A stretch of 64,000 bases of DNA from contig NC_134027.1 of the NCBI RefSeq assembly GCF_964204645.1, positions 2,282,485-2,346,484 on the forward strand, read 5' to 3'. A model generated the notes under the pieces. That model made no database searches. It had not been told where the DNA came from and was given only the letters and a program-made list of their open reading frames with translations. The stretch is from Tubulanus polymorphus (lineage: Eukaryota; Nemertea; Palaeonemertea; Tubulaniformes; Tubulanidae). Shown here in pieces: positions 23,854 through 39,704 of this stretch. The position numbers were made by a program, and so were the translations under genes. Position 1 is the first letter of the stretch; every line of letters starts with the position of its first letter.

Positions 23854-24879
23854 CTAACATGTATTTTTGCGGTATTTCCACATGTGCAAAATTTCATCGT
23901 CGATTTTGAGAATCTCTGTCACATGACCCGCGTGGCATGATCGCTGTACAAACGGAAATACACCCTGTAGATCGGCACATTTTACTGAAACGACGGGATT
24001 CATTTCCCAGGTTGTATGAGATACGTTATGGGTAACACACATAGTATTAACATCGCCGAACGCCGTTTCCATAACTTTCTCTTTGTTTTTCGGTGCTGGT
24101 AACCATAAACCCATAAATGGCACCTTCGATAACGGAAAAATGTCATCGCGCCAGTGATTGAACGGACTTTTAAAGATGCTTTCGTATACTCGACCATCCG
24201 CTTCCAAATATGGATAGACGTCAATAAAAGGCCACGATTTATTCTTGTATGAAATTTTCCACGGCCTTTTTTCGGGCATTTTAATTTTCAGTCCCGCCAC
24301 CAGCGTGTCATTCCTCTCAAACAAGTCTCTAATGATCGGAAAAGTAGCCATCGGTGACAAAATATCGAAATCATCGTCCCAAGGTACAGGTCCGTGGTGT
24401 CGATAGGCACCGATCACTGAGCCAGCAGCCAGGAAAAATGTAGCGTTGATTTTACCCATTATTTTAGCGAATAATCTAATGAGGTTTTTGTACTCCTCCC
24501 TCACGCGTGGAGTCAACTCATGATTCGTAAAACTCTTCACGGTTAAAGTATGTTGTTGATTCGTTTTGATCCAATTATTCCTCACGCGATCAATAACCTT
24601 ATCATACATGAAAGTATTGAAGTCAGAACAGCATTCGATTTGTCGAATTGGTCGCGAAGTGTTCAGAAATTCTCGGTGCAATTTCGTCTCAGATATATAA
24701 ACTGTAGTCCCGGCAATCGTGTGACTAAAATTGTTGAGAAATCCTCGACGGAATGGTATATTCTGATGTTTGTAAAGTGATGTAACAAAAACTTCCCAAT
24801 AACGGATATAAGCTACGAATAGAACAGTTAACAAAATACTAATAAGATATGCGTAATTTGCGTTTCCGGCGATCATCAT
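23854..24879 (-). CDS. LicD/fukutin-like type II membrane protein, copy 2
   Basis: Intact 341-aa paralogue of the gene at 21094-22119, with the same length, no gaps and roughly 30-35 substitutions by eye. The catalytic block is kept (AAGSVIGAYRHHG, PWDDDFDIL). Most changes fall in the stem and mid-core (for example EEYKNLIRLFAKIMGK; EKRPWKISYKNK). The 5' leader up to about 60 bp before the ATG is also nearly identical to copy 1, so both probably share promoter architecture. Nothing indicates decay; conservation of frame and signature suggests it is expressed. Confidence 0.84.
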   Translation of the reverse strand: MMIAGNANYAYLISILLTVLFVAYIRYWEVFVTSLYKHQNIPFRRGFLNNFSHTIAGTTVYISETKLHREFLNTSRPIRQIECCSDFNTFMYDKVIDRVRNNWIKTNQQHTLTVKSFTNHELTPRVREEYKNLIRLFAKIMGKINATFFLAAGSVIGAYRHHGPVPWDDDFDILSPMATFPIIRDLFERNDTLVAGLKIKMPEKRPWKISYKNKSWPFIDVYPYLEADGRVYESIFKSPFNHWRDDIFPLSKVPFMGLWLPAPKNKEKVMETAFGDVNTMCVTHNVSHTTWEMNPVVSVKCADLQGVFPFVQRSCHAGHVTEILKIDDEILHMWKYRKNTC

Positions 24880-26156
24880 GCTTAGTAAACAGAGACTTCA
24901 GAGAAAATATGTTCAATATGTCGCTGTCACTTTCATTACAACCGTGCAGTACGAATAGTTGCGGGACGGTTAAGGGCGAAGCTTTTTTATATGGAATATA
25001 ATTGGCGAATACAAGAAAATTGTAACTTTTGTTGGCCACCGTTGACAGCTGTGATTCTATTGTGCATAACGTTTATAAAACAATGCGACTCGGCGCATGC
25101 GTACTGCGCATCGGCCTTGATATCAGCTTGGTAAACTTCTGTCAAGCAAGTAAATCTTCACACATACGTCCATTCTCTGAATTTTTCATCTGAAGTACAA
25201 TTGAGTGTATTCAGTTTCCTTGAAAAGAAAGGGAAATAGAAATTCAGAAAAATTCCAAAAAGTAAGAGATCCAAGAGTGTTTTTAATTCCACTTTTGCGT
25301 ACAAAAGGTCTGATGGCAAATTTCTATATTTACAACCAATTTATTGGGGGAAAGTTGATTCTTACATTTTTCGTTTTGGGAATTAATTCAAAATGAAAAA
25401 CGATATAATTGTAAACATGCGTTAATGGTAAACAATTTCTGGAAATCTTCATATGATATATAATGTGATAACATTATCTTTAATTTCCTTTTCAATTTCG
25501 ATTACATATATGAAAATCATTATTGATACACTGGTATACATGAAGATAAATACAGATATATATGAATGAATATTGATATAAATCACGAAGTGGATACATT
25601 TCATAATGTATATAGCTGATCAATCGAAGAAGTTAGGACAGTAAAAAGCCGAGGCTTGTATGAAAGTGGCCCCTACGTTTTCATAGCCGTACAATTTAAT
25701 CACCAACAATTCTCAATTAATGTTTATTGTCTTTTAAATCAATATTACATGACCATAAGTGACAACACGATCACATTTTCACAACGCGGTCTCTCGTATG
25801 TATAATTCATGTATGAATATAGGCCTGAAATTCGAATCCAAATCAAAGTTTGATAAGCATATAGTCCATTTTTTCTATTAAGTTGAAAGTTAACTCATTT
25901 TTTTGCTGTACATAATTTTTAGGAATTTCGATTAGTTATCGGCATGCATGCAATAAGTCCCGCAGCTAAAGTTACGATCTGGGACACTGCATAAGTTAGC
26001 CGGACACGGATCTCCGATGCATTTTGTTCGTTCTCGGCTCAATGTTGCTCATCTCAATGTTCAACCGTTTCGATAAGTTTAAGACATTTTTCAAATTTCC
26101 AAACAAATTTTCGCTTCGCTCGAAATACTGTGCGTAATATCCTAATTGATATTTGA

Positions 26157-27185
26157 CTAACATGTATTTTTGCGGTATTTCCACGAGTGCAAAATTTCAT
26201 CGTCGATTTTGAGAATCTCTGTCACATGACCCGCGTTGCAGGATCGCTGTACAAACGGAAATACACCCTGTAGATCGGCACATTTTAATGAAACGACGGG
26301 AATCATTTCCCACGATGAGTGAGATACGTTAGGGGTAACACACATAGTGTTAACATCGCCGAACGCCGTTTCCATAACTTTCTCTTTGTTTTTCGGTGCT
26401 GGTAACCATAAACCCATAAATGGCACCTTCGATAACGGAAAAATGTCATCGCGCCAGTGATTGAATGGACTTGTAAAAGTGCTGTCGTATAATCTCCCAT
26501 CCACCTCCAAATACGGATAGACGTCAATAAAAGGCCACGATTTTTTCATCTTCTTGTATGAAATTTTCCACGGCCTTTTTTCGCGCATTTTGATTTTTAG
26601 TTTCGCCACCAGCGTGTCATTCCTCTCAAACAAGTCTCTAATGATCGGAAAAGTGGCCACCGGTGACAAAACATCGAAATCATCGTCCCAAGGTACAAGT
26701 CCGTGGTGACGATAGGCTCCGATTAATGAGCCGGCATCCAGAAAATATGTAACGTTGCTTTTATCCATTATTTGAGAGAATAATCTAATGAGGTTTTTGT
26801 ACTCCTCCCTAAAGGGTGGAGTCAACTCATAATGCCTTATTAAACTCTTTAGATTTAAAGTAGGCTGTTGATTAATTTTGATCCAATTATTCCTCACGCG
26901 ATCAATAACCTTATCATACATGATAGTATTGTAGTCAGAACAGCATTCGATTTGTCGAATTGGTCGCGAAGTGTTCAGAAATTCTCGGCGCTTTTTCTCA
27001 GATTTATAAACTGTAGTCCCGGTAATCGTGTGATCTGAATTGTTGAGAAATCCTCGACGGAATGGTATATTCTGATGTTTGTAAACCGATGTTACAAAAA
27101 CTTCCCAATATCGGATATAAGCTACGAATAGAACAATTAACAAAATGCACATAAAATATGCGTAATTTGCGTTTCCGGCGATCAT
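26157..27185 (-). CDS. LicD/fukutin-like type II membrane protein, copy 3
   Basis: Intact 342-aa copy starting MIAGNANYAYF: the first of the two Met codons of copies 1 and 2 has changed to GCG. It differs from its neighbours by small in-frame indels: one residue lost in KKRREF, one gained in LIRHYELTPP, two gained in KKMKKSWPF. It also has the more distinct substitutions SNVTYFLDAGSLIGAYRHHGL. The acid cluster PWDDDFDVL is complete. The indels avoid the catalytic block, which argues for continued selection. It is probably the most diverged functional member and could have a shifted substrate range. Confidence 0.83.
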   Translation of the reverse strand: MIAGNANYAYFMCILLIVLFVAYIRYWEVFVTSVYKHQNIPFRRGFLNNSDHTITGTTVYKSEKKRREFLNTSRPIRQIECCSDYNTIMYDKVIDRVRNNWIKINQQPTLNLKSLIRHYELTPPFREEYKNLIRLFSQIMDKSNVTYFLDAGSLIGAYRHHGLVPWDDDFDVLSPVATFPIIRDLFERNDTLVAKLKIKMREKRPWKISYKKMKKSWPFIDVYPYLEVDGRLYDSTFTSPFNHWRDDIFPLSKVPFMGLWLPAPKNKEKVMETAFGDVNTMCVTPNVSHSSWEMIPVVSLKCADLQGVFPFVQRSCNAGHVTEILKIDDEILHSWKYRKNTC

Positions 27186-28357
27186 CGCGCTTACTAAACA
27201 GAGACTTCCGAGGATTTATGTTCAATATGTCGCTGTCACTTTCACCATACAACCGAATAGTTGCGGGACAGGCAAGGGTGAAGTTTTTTATATAGAATAA
27301 TAATACATGCAATAACTTTTGTTGGCCACCGTTGACAGCTGTGATTCTATTGTGCATAACGTTAATAAAACAATGTGACCCAGTGCACGCGCACTGCGCA
27401 TCGGCCTCTGAATTTATCATCTTAGTACAATTGAGTTAATTCGGTTTCCCTAAAAAAGGAAAATAGTCATTCAGAAGATCCTAATAGTAAGAGAGCCCAA
27501 GGTTTTTAATTCCACTTTGATTACAAAAGGTTTGACGGCAAATTTCTATATTTGCAACCAATCTATTGGGTGAAAGTGCTTTCTTACATTTTCGTTTTGG
27601 GAATGAAGGATTAAGAGGCCAGGGCCCCTCAAAATGAAAAACGACATAATTGTTAACATACGTTAATGGTAAACAATTTTCTGAAATCTTCATATCATAT
27701 ACAATGTCATATCATTATCTTTATGTTCCTTTTCAATTTCAGTTACATATATGAAAATCATTATTGATACACTGGTATACATGAAGATAAATACAGATAT
27801 ATATGAATGAATATTGACATAAATCACGAAGTGGATACATTTCATAATGTATATAGCTGATCAATTGAAGAAGTTAGGACAGTAAAAAGCCGAGGCTTGT
27901 ATGAAAGTGGCCCCTACGTTTTCATAGCCGTACAATTTAATCACCAACACGATCACGCTACATTTCCACAACGCAGTCTCTCGTACGTATAATTCATGTA
28001 TGAATATAGGCCTGAAATTCGAATCCAAATCATAGTTTGATAAGCATATAGTTCATTACTTCTATTAAGTTGAAAGCAAACTCATTATTTTGTTGTACAT
28101 AATTTTTAGGAATTTCGATTAGTTATCGTCATCCAATAAGCCCCTCAGCTAAAGTTACGATCTGGGACACTGCATAAGTTAGCCGGACACGGATCTCCGA
28201 TGCATTTTGTTCGTTCTCGGCTCAATGTTGCTTATCTCAATGTTCAACCGTTTCGATAAGTTTCAGGCGTGCTTTAAGACATTTTTCAGATCTCCAAACA
28301 AATTTTTGCTTCGCTCGAAATACAGGGACTGTGCGTAATATCCTAATTGATATTTGA

Positions 28358-28995
28358 CTAACATGTATTTTTGCCGTATTTCCACGAGTGCAAAATTTCA
28401 TCGTCGATTTTGAGAATCTCTGTCACATGACCCACGTGGCAGGATCGCTGTACAAACGGAAATACACCCTGTAGATCGGCGCATTTTACTGAAACGACGC
28501 GTTTCATTTTCCAGTTTGAGTGTGATACGTTGCGGGTAACACACATTGCGTTAACATCGCCGAATGCTGTTTCCATAACTTTCTCTTTCCATATCTTTCG
28601 CTTTTGTACTCCTCCCTCACGCGTGGAGTCAACTCATGATTCGTAAAACTCTTCACAGTTAAAGTATGTTGTTGATTCGTTTTGATCCAATTATTCCTCA
28701 CGCGACCAATAACCTTATAATACATGAAAGTATTGAACTCAGAACAGCATTCGATTTGTCGAATTGGTCGCGAAGTGTTCAGAAATTCTCGGCGCAATTT
28801 CTTCTCAGATCTATAAACTGTAGTCCCGGTAATCGTGTGATCTAAATTGTTGAGAAATCCTCGACGGAATGGTATATTCTGATTTTTGTAAAGCGATGTA
28901 ACAAAAACCTCCCAATAACGGATATACGCTACGAATAGAACAGTTAACAAAATACTAATAAGATATGCGTAATTTGCGTTTCCAGCGATCATCAT
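28358..28995 (-). pseudogene. LicD-like copy 4, internally deleted
   Basis: The 5' part (28995 to about 28600) matches copies 1-3 up to HELTPRVREEYK, near residue 131. The 3' part (28576-28358) matches from METAFGDVN to the end. Between them about 380 bp are missing, and a short unrelated stretch (GCGAAAGATATGG) sits at the junction, which also shifts the frame. The lost part includes the whole GSVIGAYR...WDDDFD catalytic block and the WPFIDVYPY region. The result is either a pseudogene or a 163-aa membrane-anchored stub ending in a frameshifted tail. The flanking sequence is still very close to unit 3, so the deletion is recent. Confidence 0.85.
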
Positions 28996-29417
28996 GTTTG
29001 CTAAACAGAGATTTATTCAGAGATTGTTCAATACGTCTCTGTCAATTTCATCACAACCCTGCAGTTGCGACGGCTGTGGGTTATGAGAGTTTTATGGGTG
29101 TTATGGGCAAATGCGATAAAAATCATAGCAGTTGTTGCCCAGCGTTGACAGCTGTGATTCTGAAGTATGCATACGTTTTACGGCGACTGAATTTTCAAAT
29201 CTTGCGTCAATTCTCTGAGTTTTTTATCCGAATTACAATTAAGTTACATACATAATTCCTACATCTTCTGGTGCCACGGAGTATGCTATATTTTTCTATC
29301 GCAAGCAAAAATACCAAAAAGAAATGAAATTATTGTTTTAGTGCAAAAGGGTAAGCCTAAAAATAAACATTAATTTGTCCATCAGAACTATTCCGTTATA
29401 GTTCTATTTGTCCATCT

Positions 29418-29640
29418 GTAGACTGGTTACCGGTCAACCTTCAACCATAGAACTCAAATCAATTTTGATTTGAGTCTTTGCTTCGCTACTGCGAATTATC
29501 ATAGAATTCAAATCAAATTTGATTAAAATGCGAATGCAAGTGTGCAGAATTGGACAGGCAACCAGTCTATTTGAATATGAATAGCGGATATCATTATAGA
29601 CTGGTCGCCTGTCCAATTCTGCATCACCCGCATTCGCAGT
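29418..29640. repeat. Nested inverted repeats
   Basis: GCGAATGC..GCAGAATTGGACAGGCAACCAGTCT at about 29529-29567 is inverted at about 29601-29640 (AGACTGGTCGCCTGTCCAATTCTGC...GCATTCGC). A third AGACTGGTTACC lies near 29417, and a small palindrome around CAAATCAATTTTGATTTG near 29456. It looks like the remains of an inverted-repeat element with another inserted. Confidence 0.55.
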
Positions 29641-29664
29641 CACAGGGCCAAATTCGGTTTTCGT

Positions 29665-29922
29665 GAGGAGAAAATCCCACAATGATAATAAAAAGTCCGA
29701 AAATGAAACTTCGAGATAGTGGTTTATTTCAACGTTTCGACTATATCCTAATAGTCATCTTCAGGAATAAGATTATAAGACATAAGGAATAATAAGGCAC
29801 ATAAGGAATAAGACATTATTCCTGAAGATGACTATTAGGATATAGTCGAAACGTTGAAATAAACTACTATCTCGAAGTTTCATTTTCGGACTTTTTATTA
29901 TCATTGTGGGATTCTCTCCTCA
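29665..29922. mobile_element. Fold-back element with ~107-bp arms (family D)
   Basis: Arms 29665-29771 and 29816-29922 are almost perfect inverted copies around a 44-bp spacer made of AATAAGGCACATAAGGAATAAGA-type direct repeats. Each arm contains a hairpin of its own (GACTAT...ATAGTC) flanked by CCTGAAGAT and CGAAACGTTG. This resembles the CTGA(A/T)GA...CGAAAC termini known from Penelope-like retroelements, whose ends carry hammerhead ribozymes. The shorter family member lies at 13565-13740. Confidence 0.75.
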
Positions 29923-30267
29923 TCGCGTCAACACGGATATAGTGTTCTACCAATCGTGATCGGTTTTCGTATCTAGTCGACTAGTGGTCGGATCGAACTA
30001 ATTAACCGAATGCGCTTGATTTTCGAACTATTTCCGGAAAATAGTTCCGACTAATGGACATTCGGTTTCGTTCAGTTCGACTATAGTCGACCAACTCATT
30101 CCTTATTCTCACATGACCGGACCTGGGTGAAGATAACGAGAAAAACCGGATCCGGAATATGAAGTGACGCCATCCAGTTCAGCGGCGAACACTGACACTA
30201 ACCCGGAAACACTTTCATCATACAATCTTATTCACGTGTGAAACCGGCTCTAAAAAACCAAAACGAA
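29923..30267. other. Upstream region of KARS
   Basis: No gene is seen. It contains repeated TAGTCGAC/GTCGACTA and TTCGAACTA-type motifs (29975-30090), giving several short palindromes just before the KARS leader. A functional promoter is expected here, but no TATA box is obvious. Confidence 0.35.
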
Positions 30268-35356
<5,089 letters not shown>

Positions 35357-36039
35357 AGCAGTCTGTTCATTAATAAGTCACCTTTTAGTCATTCGTCAAC
35401 TTTTTTTTGGTCTTTTAGAGTTTCGGTTTTCATTATCTCAAATAGACTTAGAGAATAAATCAAAAATAATAGAAATTCATCTTGGTTTTGTTCCTTTGCT
35501 TAAAGGAGTTGTCTCTAACAGATAAATTACCGGATTCCTGATAGTCCTGAATTTAACCCATAAATGAGAACAATATTTGTTTAATATCACAGATCCATTA
35601 TACTTTATTTATTGCATAATATCTGTACATCAAAATTTCTTTAAATCATAAAATGCAAGCTTCAATTTATAGACTTTATTGACTGGCGATAGAAATAAAG
35701 TTCAAATGGCGATAAAGGCTTTCAGCGAGAAATCAAAAGAGGCCGTTGGAAGGAGAAATCGTGGCATGTATTTAAGCCATATTTGCAAGAGGAAAATAAG
35801 CTTCGGGTACACGGCAATACACAAAAAAAAAGATATTGTATGTTTAGCTCTGTGCAATGAGTTAATTGTGGAGCAATAAACTTAACTCAGAATCAATCAA
35901 CACCACTACAAACTCAAGTAGAAACAACATAAATTCTAAGCATACAATAAGTGAATTATTGTAGCTATAAATCTATAAATTTTATACTCCTAATTCAAAC
36001 TATTGTTCACTAAAGTTTCTGATTGGATTTAACCAGTAA
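35357..36039. terminator. Convergent 3' ends of KARS and ferrochelatase
   Basis: KARS has AATAAA at 35454-35459. Ferrochelatase, on the other strand, has AATAAA at 35609-35604. The two transcripts therefore end about 100-150 bp apart, and read-through would create overlapping antisense 3'UTRs. Nothing else is seen here. Confidence 0.5.
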
Positions 36040-38259
36040 TTAAGATGTAATTGATGCTCGCATCAATTTGTCTTCTTTCTGATCTTTCAAAGCGTCCAAT
36101 ACTTCTTGTTTTTTGGCAAAGAATGTTTTCATGTCGGCACAAGTTTGATTTACGCATCCGGGACATCTACTGGTTAACTGTTTTGTGCATGCGATGTTCT
36201 CATCTAAATGAGTCTTTACTGTGTCGGCTAATGTCTGAAATTACACATCATCTCAATGATTAAACAGATTTAACTGATCAGAAACCCTGACTATCATTTT
36301 GAAACCATTGAATACCTGTATAAATATAGGATGGTCGTTAAGGGCTCCAGCTCTACGTACATTTTTCACATCGAGCTAGAAAATGAAAAATATTTTCAAT
36401 AACACATGAGAAATTATTGCTTCAAAGCTTTCGCGATATCTATCAAATGCGATTTTGCAAGAATTCAACAACAACTTGTTTTACCTCGCTAGCCAAATTT
36501 TGAGCATATTCCAAATCCAGTTCGTATAATGTTTCAATATGGTCACTTGTAAATGCAATAGGAACAAGTAATAGATTCTTTCTGCCGTTCTTTGCCAATC
36601 CTTTCATTGCCTCATCAGTTTGAGGTCCGAGCCACGCTTGGGGTCCAACCTTCAATTCATGATCAATGTTAAAATATTGGTTTAACTCCATTCAGATATT
36701 CGCAGAACATAAACACAACTGATTCGTACCTTTGACTGCCAAACTAATCTATATTGATGACTGTACTGTAATTCTTCCATGACTTTATGAACAGTATAAG
36801 CGACCTCTGATGGATAGGTATCCCCTCTTTCGACTACTTTCATCGGTAACGAATGAGCCGAGAATAGAATAACGACGTCATCTCGATCTTCCTCGGGAAA
36901 TCTCTCGATCTCTGCTCGGATCAGACTCGCGAATGCCTGCAAAAAATTTACATCAAAATTAAGCAAATGCAATCGGGTAGGAATCTACAGGGTGCTGCTA
37001 CTTTCTGCTCGTTTACAAATCCTCTTGAGTTTCCATGTGATTCAGGGAAATTTAATTAAGTTAAACATGTTACAATTCATTTATTTTTCATTGAATCACG
37101 AACTGATAAAGAAACATGCGGTCATTTACATTATCTAGTTTCAAGGTAAAAATTTGTCAAATTCCCAGTTTTCCCTTAATTTTCTGATTCCCTCAGTTTT
37201 CCGGCCCTGTACCTACCTTCGCTAATCCAGAACTACCAGGCCATCGATCTATTGCGCTCCACACCATTTTACTGGATTCACTGCGTTTAGCATAAAACCG
37301 ATAAAGTTCATTTAAACTACTTCCTGTTGTTGAACAACTATACTGCGGATATTGAGTGAATGCGATTGCGCGTTCGATTCCATCTCTTGAATATAAAATC
37401 AAAAACATTCAATAATCAACTAATAAAGTGTGAATGGAAAGAATTACACCGGATCTGATCGTAGCAATAACTTACGATTCCATTTGTTCTAAAGCCTCAT
37501 GAGTCAACGGGTGCACGTATCGAAAACCAATATAGAATTTATGAGGAGCTGTTTAAAAATAAATGACACCTGAATTTTTGATAACAAACAACCAGTATGA
37601 GGATAGTGAGTTCGGTATGTTACCCGTTTCAGGTGAAATCTCATCTAGTAATTTCACCATTCCTTCTCCCTGTTTCTGAGTCCATTTTCCTATAGGAGAA
37701 CCTCCACCTATTTGTCTGTACTGTTCCATTATACTCGGAGTGCGTCTTCTCGCAATATATTTTGACAGTTGACTGAAGTAAACAAAAATACAATGAACTG
37801 ATGGTATCGTAATGATCCAATGATGGATGAACTGGGAAGGGTTTTACGAAAAGTTTAAGCCGTTAAGTTTGACTTATTCTCAAAAAAAAGAATTAACCGA
37901 AAATTTGAGTATAAATTCTTCGTGAATTTGCATCCAGTAGTTGTCTATCTTTGAAATATCTAACCTCTGAACTGGAAGTTTCATCAGATCTTTATCAGAA
38001 AACAGTCGTAAAAGGAAACCGTGTACATCATCGACTGTCTCTGGACCACCCATGTTCAACATTAAAATTCCAGTTTTCGGTTGGCTGAAAACGAATAACA
38101 AATTATCATCGAGACACTTCAAAAATATTCAAACTTGATCTTCCACAATTTACAGGTTTATTTGAAATAGTACCTTCCGAATGCAGTTTGTGAAGTGTGA
38201 AATAATCTTCTGACATTAGGCCTATGTGAAGACAACCTACAACACCTTGAAGTCAACAT
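36040..38259 (-). CDS. FECH: Ferrochelatase, mitochondrial
   Basis: Terminal enzyme of haem synthesis, inserting Fe2+ into protoporphyrin IX at the matrix side of the inner mitochondrial membrane. Nine coding exons (minus): 38259-38174, 38084-37965, 37772-37624, 37548-37476, 37385-37217, 36936-36730, 36649-36485, 36375-36316, 36234-36040, with continuous phases, 407 aa (human 423). The first exon is a presequence ([20 protein letters not shown]). Then come [52 protein letters not shown], and the active-site His in [10 protein letters not shown], followed by [17 protein letters not shown]. The C-terminal exon has [10 protein letters not shown], three of the four ligands of the animal-type [2Fe-2S] cluster; the fourth is C in the STTGSS segment. 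Its 5' exon is non-coding before an acceptor near 38270. Confidence 0.96.
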
Positions 38260-38270
38260 GTTTTATAATC

Positions 38271-39704
38271 TGAAAAAAGGAAAGGCCATTTACTCAATGC
38301 ATCCACCCACAGCCAAAATTACTTAATGCAACAGTTTGGTCTTTTGGAAATTATGTAACTCATGTAAATAATGCTAAATTAAATAAGTAGAGGGCTTGGA
38401 AACAATATGATAACACGTTACTCATGAGAGTTAACAAAAAGCAGGTGCTCCTTTTTTCATTCTTAATTAGACTTGACAGGCACTGTCAGCTGTCAAAACT
38501 AAAAATGAATGGTTACGTAACTTGACCCAATTTCAATTGGCAATCTAATCTTAATTTAACCCAATCTTTAGACATGTCGTCGATTGAAATCATTAGAATC
38601 TCCACAGGGAGACATTTTTCTCACTCATCCACAACGAAACAGATTAATTACCTCCGATTTATCCTGAAGAAGAGGTGCGCAGAGCCCGTAAAAATCCCTG
38701 GAACAACTGAACCATGAACCGGTGTTCCGGATGTCTCCACAATGACCAAGTGCGTACCCGTATCACTAATATTAGGATTTGGACTCGTATCCAGATTAGG
38801 ACTGTTGTTGGTACGTAGAGATCACGAGTTGGTCAGATAGATTAGTGTCCGCTTCACATGACTGCTCTGCTACACCGGCGCGTGAGAGGGACCCACGCAA
38901 GCTGAGGTAATTACCCGTCAACGCTTTTACAACTAATTTTCAGAATAGATCCACTTGAACCATTCCATTCAGCCCCGGCCCTGTGGATCACAGGGACTTG
39001 TCACAATTTAGGTAGTAGTGAACGAAGTAGTTAGTTACCTAATCGTTGGTGGTAAGCTTTTTATAATCGGATGGGCTTATACCAACGTGGTATAAGTGGT
39101 TTGTGAAAATATCCGATCGTGAAACTAAACCACAGACAGGTTACTGACTATGAACGAAGAACAAGTCAAGCCCAGTATACTCAAATGGATCCAGTAACCC
39201 TGTGTAGTATTATGATACATACGGGGATACTCTGGGGTGTTGGTCATTGATACTCGTTTTATTCCTCCTCATTCAGTCTGAATACCAGTCGTTTTTACGG
39301 TTCCCTACAGCAGTTGTTTGTAGAACGACGGCTAGGTACTAGACTACCTCATTCACTATCAATTGTACACTAAAGGTCATTCTCTGAATCTTTTTTTAAA
39401 TAATGAAATCCGAAATAAATTGGCCAAAAATGGCATTCCCTAATATGCCTATTAATAGAGCCCAGCAATCATTGATCTGTCATGTGATGTGAGAAGGAAG
39501 CAGTCACACTATTAGCAGTTTGTCGCAAGTGTTTTAAGTTCTCTTCCAAGTCAATAAAAACTTGAAATTATCCCTGACTTTGTCTGAAGAGGTAGAATTA
39601 GCTGCTGTCGCGGCAGACAAGAATCAAACTTTGACTTCACCTGGTTCCATACTATTTCCTTTATTTTAGCTGCATCCACAAATTAATGATAATCGGGATC
39701 AAAA
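38271..39704. promoter_or_regulatory. Shared divergent upstream region of FECH and NRAMP
   Basis: About 1.4 kb separates the two start codons. It contains a candidate non-coding first exon for FECH (minus, ending ...CGGAG at about 38652 before GTAATTAA). There is also a possible non-coding exon for the transporter: CAAGCTGAG before GTAATT near 38908, with an acceptor TTTATTTTAG just before 39670. A family E element lies at 39028-39150. No other coding sequence. Confidence 0.4.
39028..39150. mobile_element. Short TIR element with 9-bp target-site duplication (family E, copy 2)
   Basis: A 123-bp element with the same 13-bp inverted ends as copy 1, bounded by the 9-bp direct repeat TGAACGAAG (39019-39027 and 39151-39159). 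Compared with copy 1 it has 22 extra bases that complete a perfect 21-bp palindrome (39076-39096, CTTATACCA/TGGTATAAG arms). Internal ATCGGAT/ATCCGAT and GTGGTTT/AAACCAC pairs suggest a folded transcript. It sits between FECH and NRAMP. Confidence 0.87.

Larger units (their letters stand above)
20330..29250. repeat. Tandem segmental array of four LicD-gene units
   Basis: Four diverged repeats of roughly 1.6-2.8 kb, each with one minus-strand LicD-like gene: about 20330-22620, 22620-25390, 25390-27630 and 27630-29250. Flanking DNA is duplicated with the gene. The stretch near 20395-20470 recurs at 22630-22720, and 20515-20760 at 23520-23740. The GCATTTTGTTCGTTCTCG block occurs at about 20938, 26018 and 28199. 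Units 3 and 4 share their whole 3' flank (25386-26160 and 27633-28360) almost unchanged, so they are the latest duplication. Confidence 0.85.

Noticed and set aside
27004-27420. 138-codon minus-strand ORF upstream of LicD copy 3
   Set aside because: Its 3' half is an out-of-frame shadow of the LicD coding sequence; similar shadows occur at the other copies.
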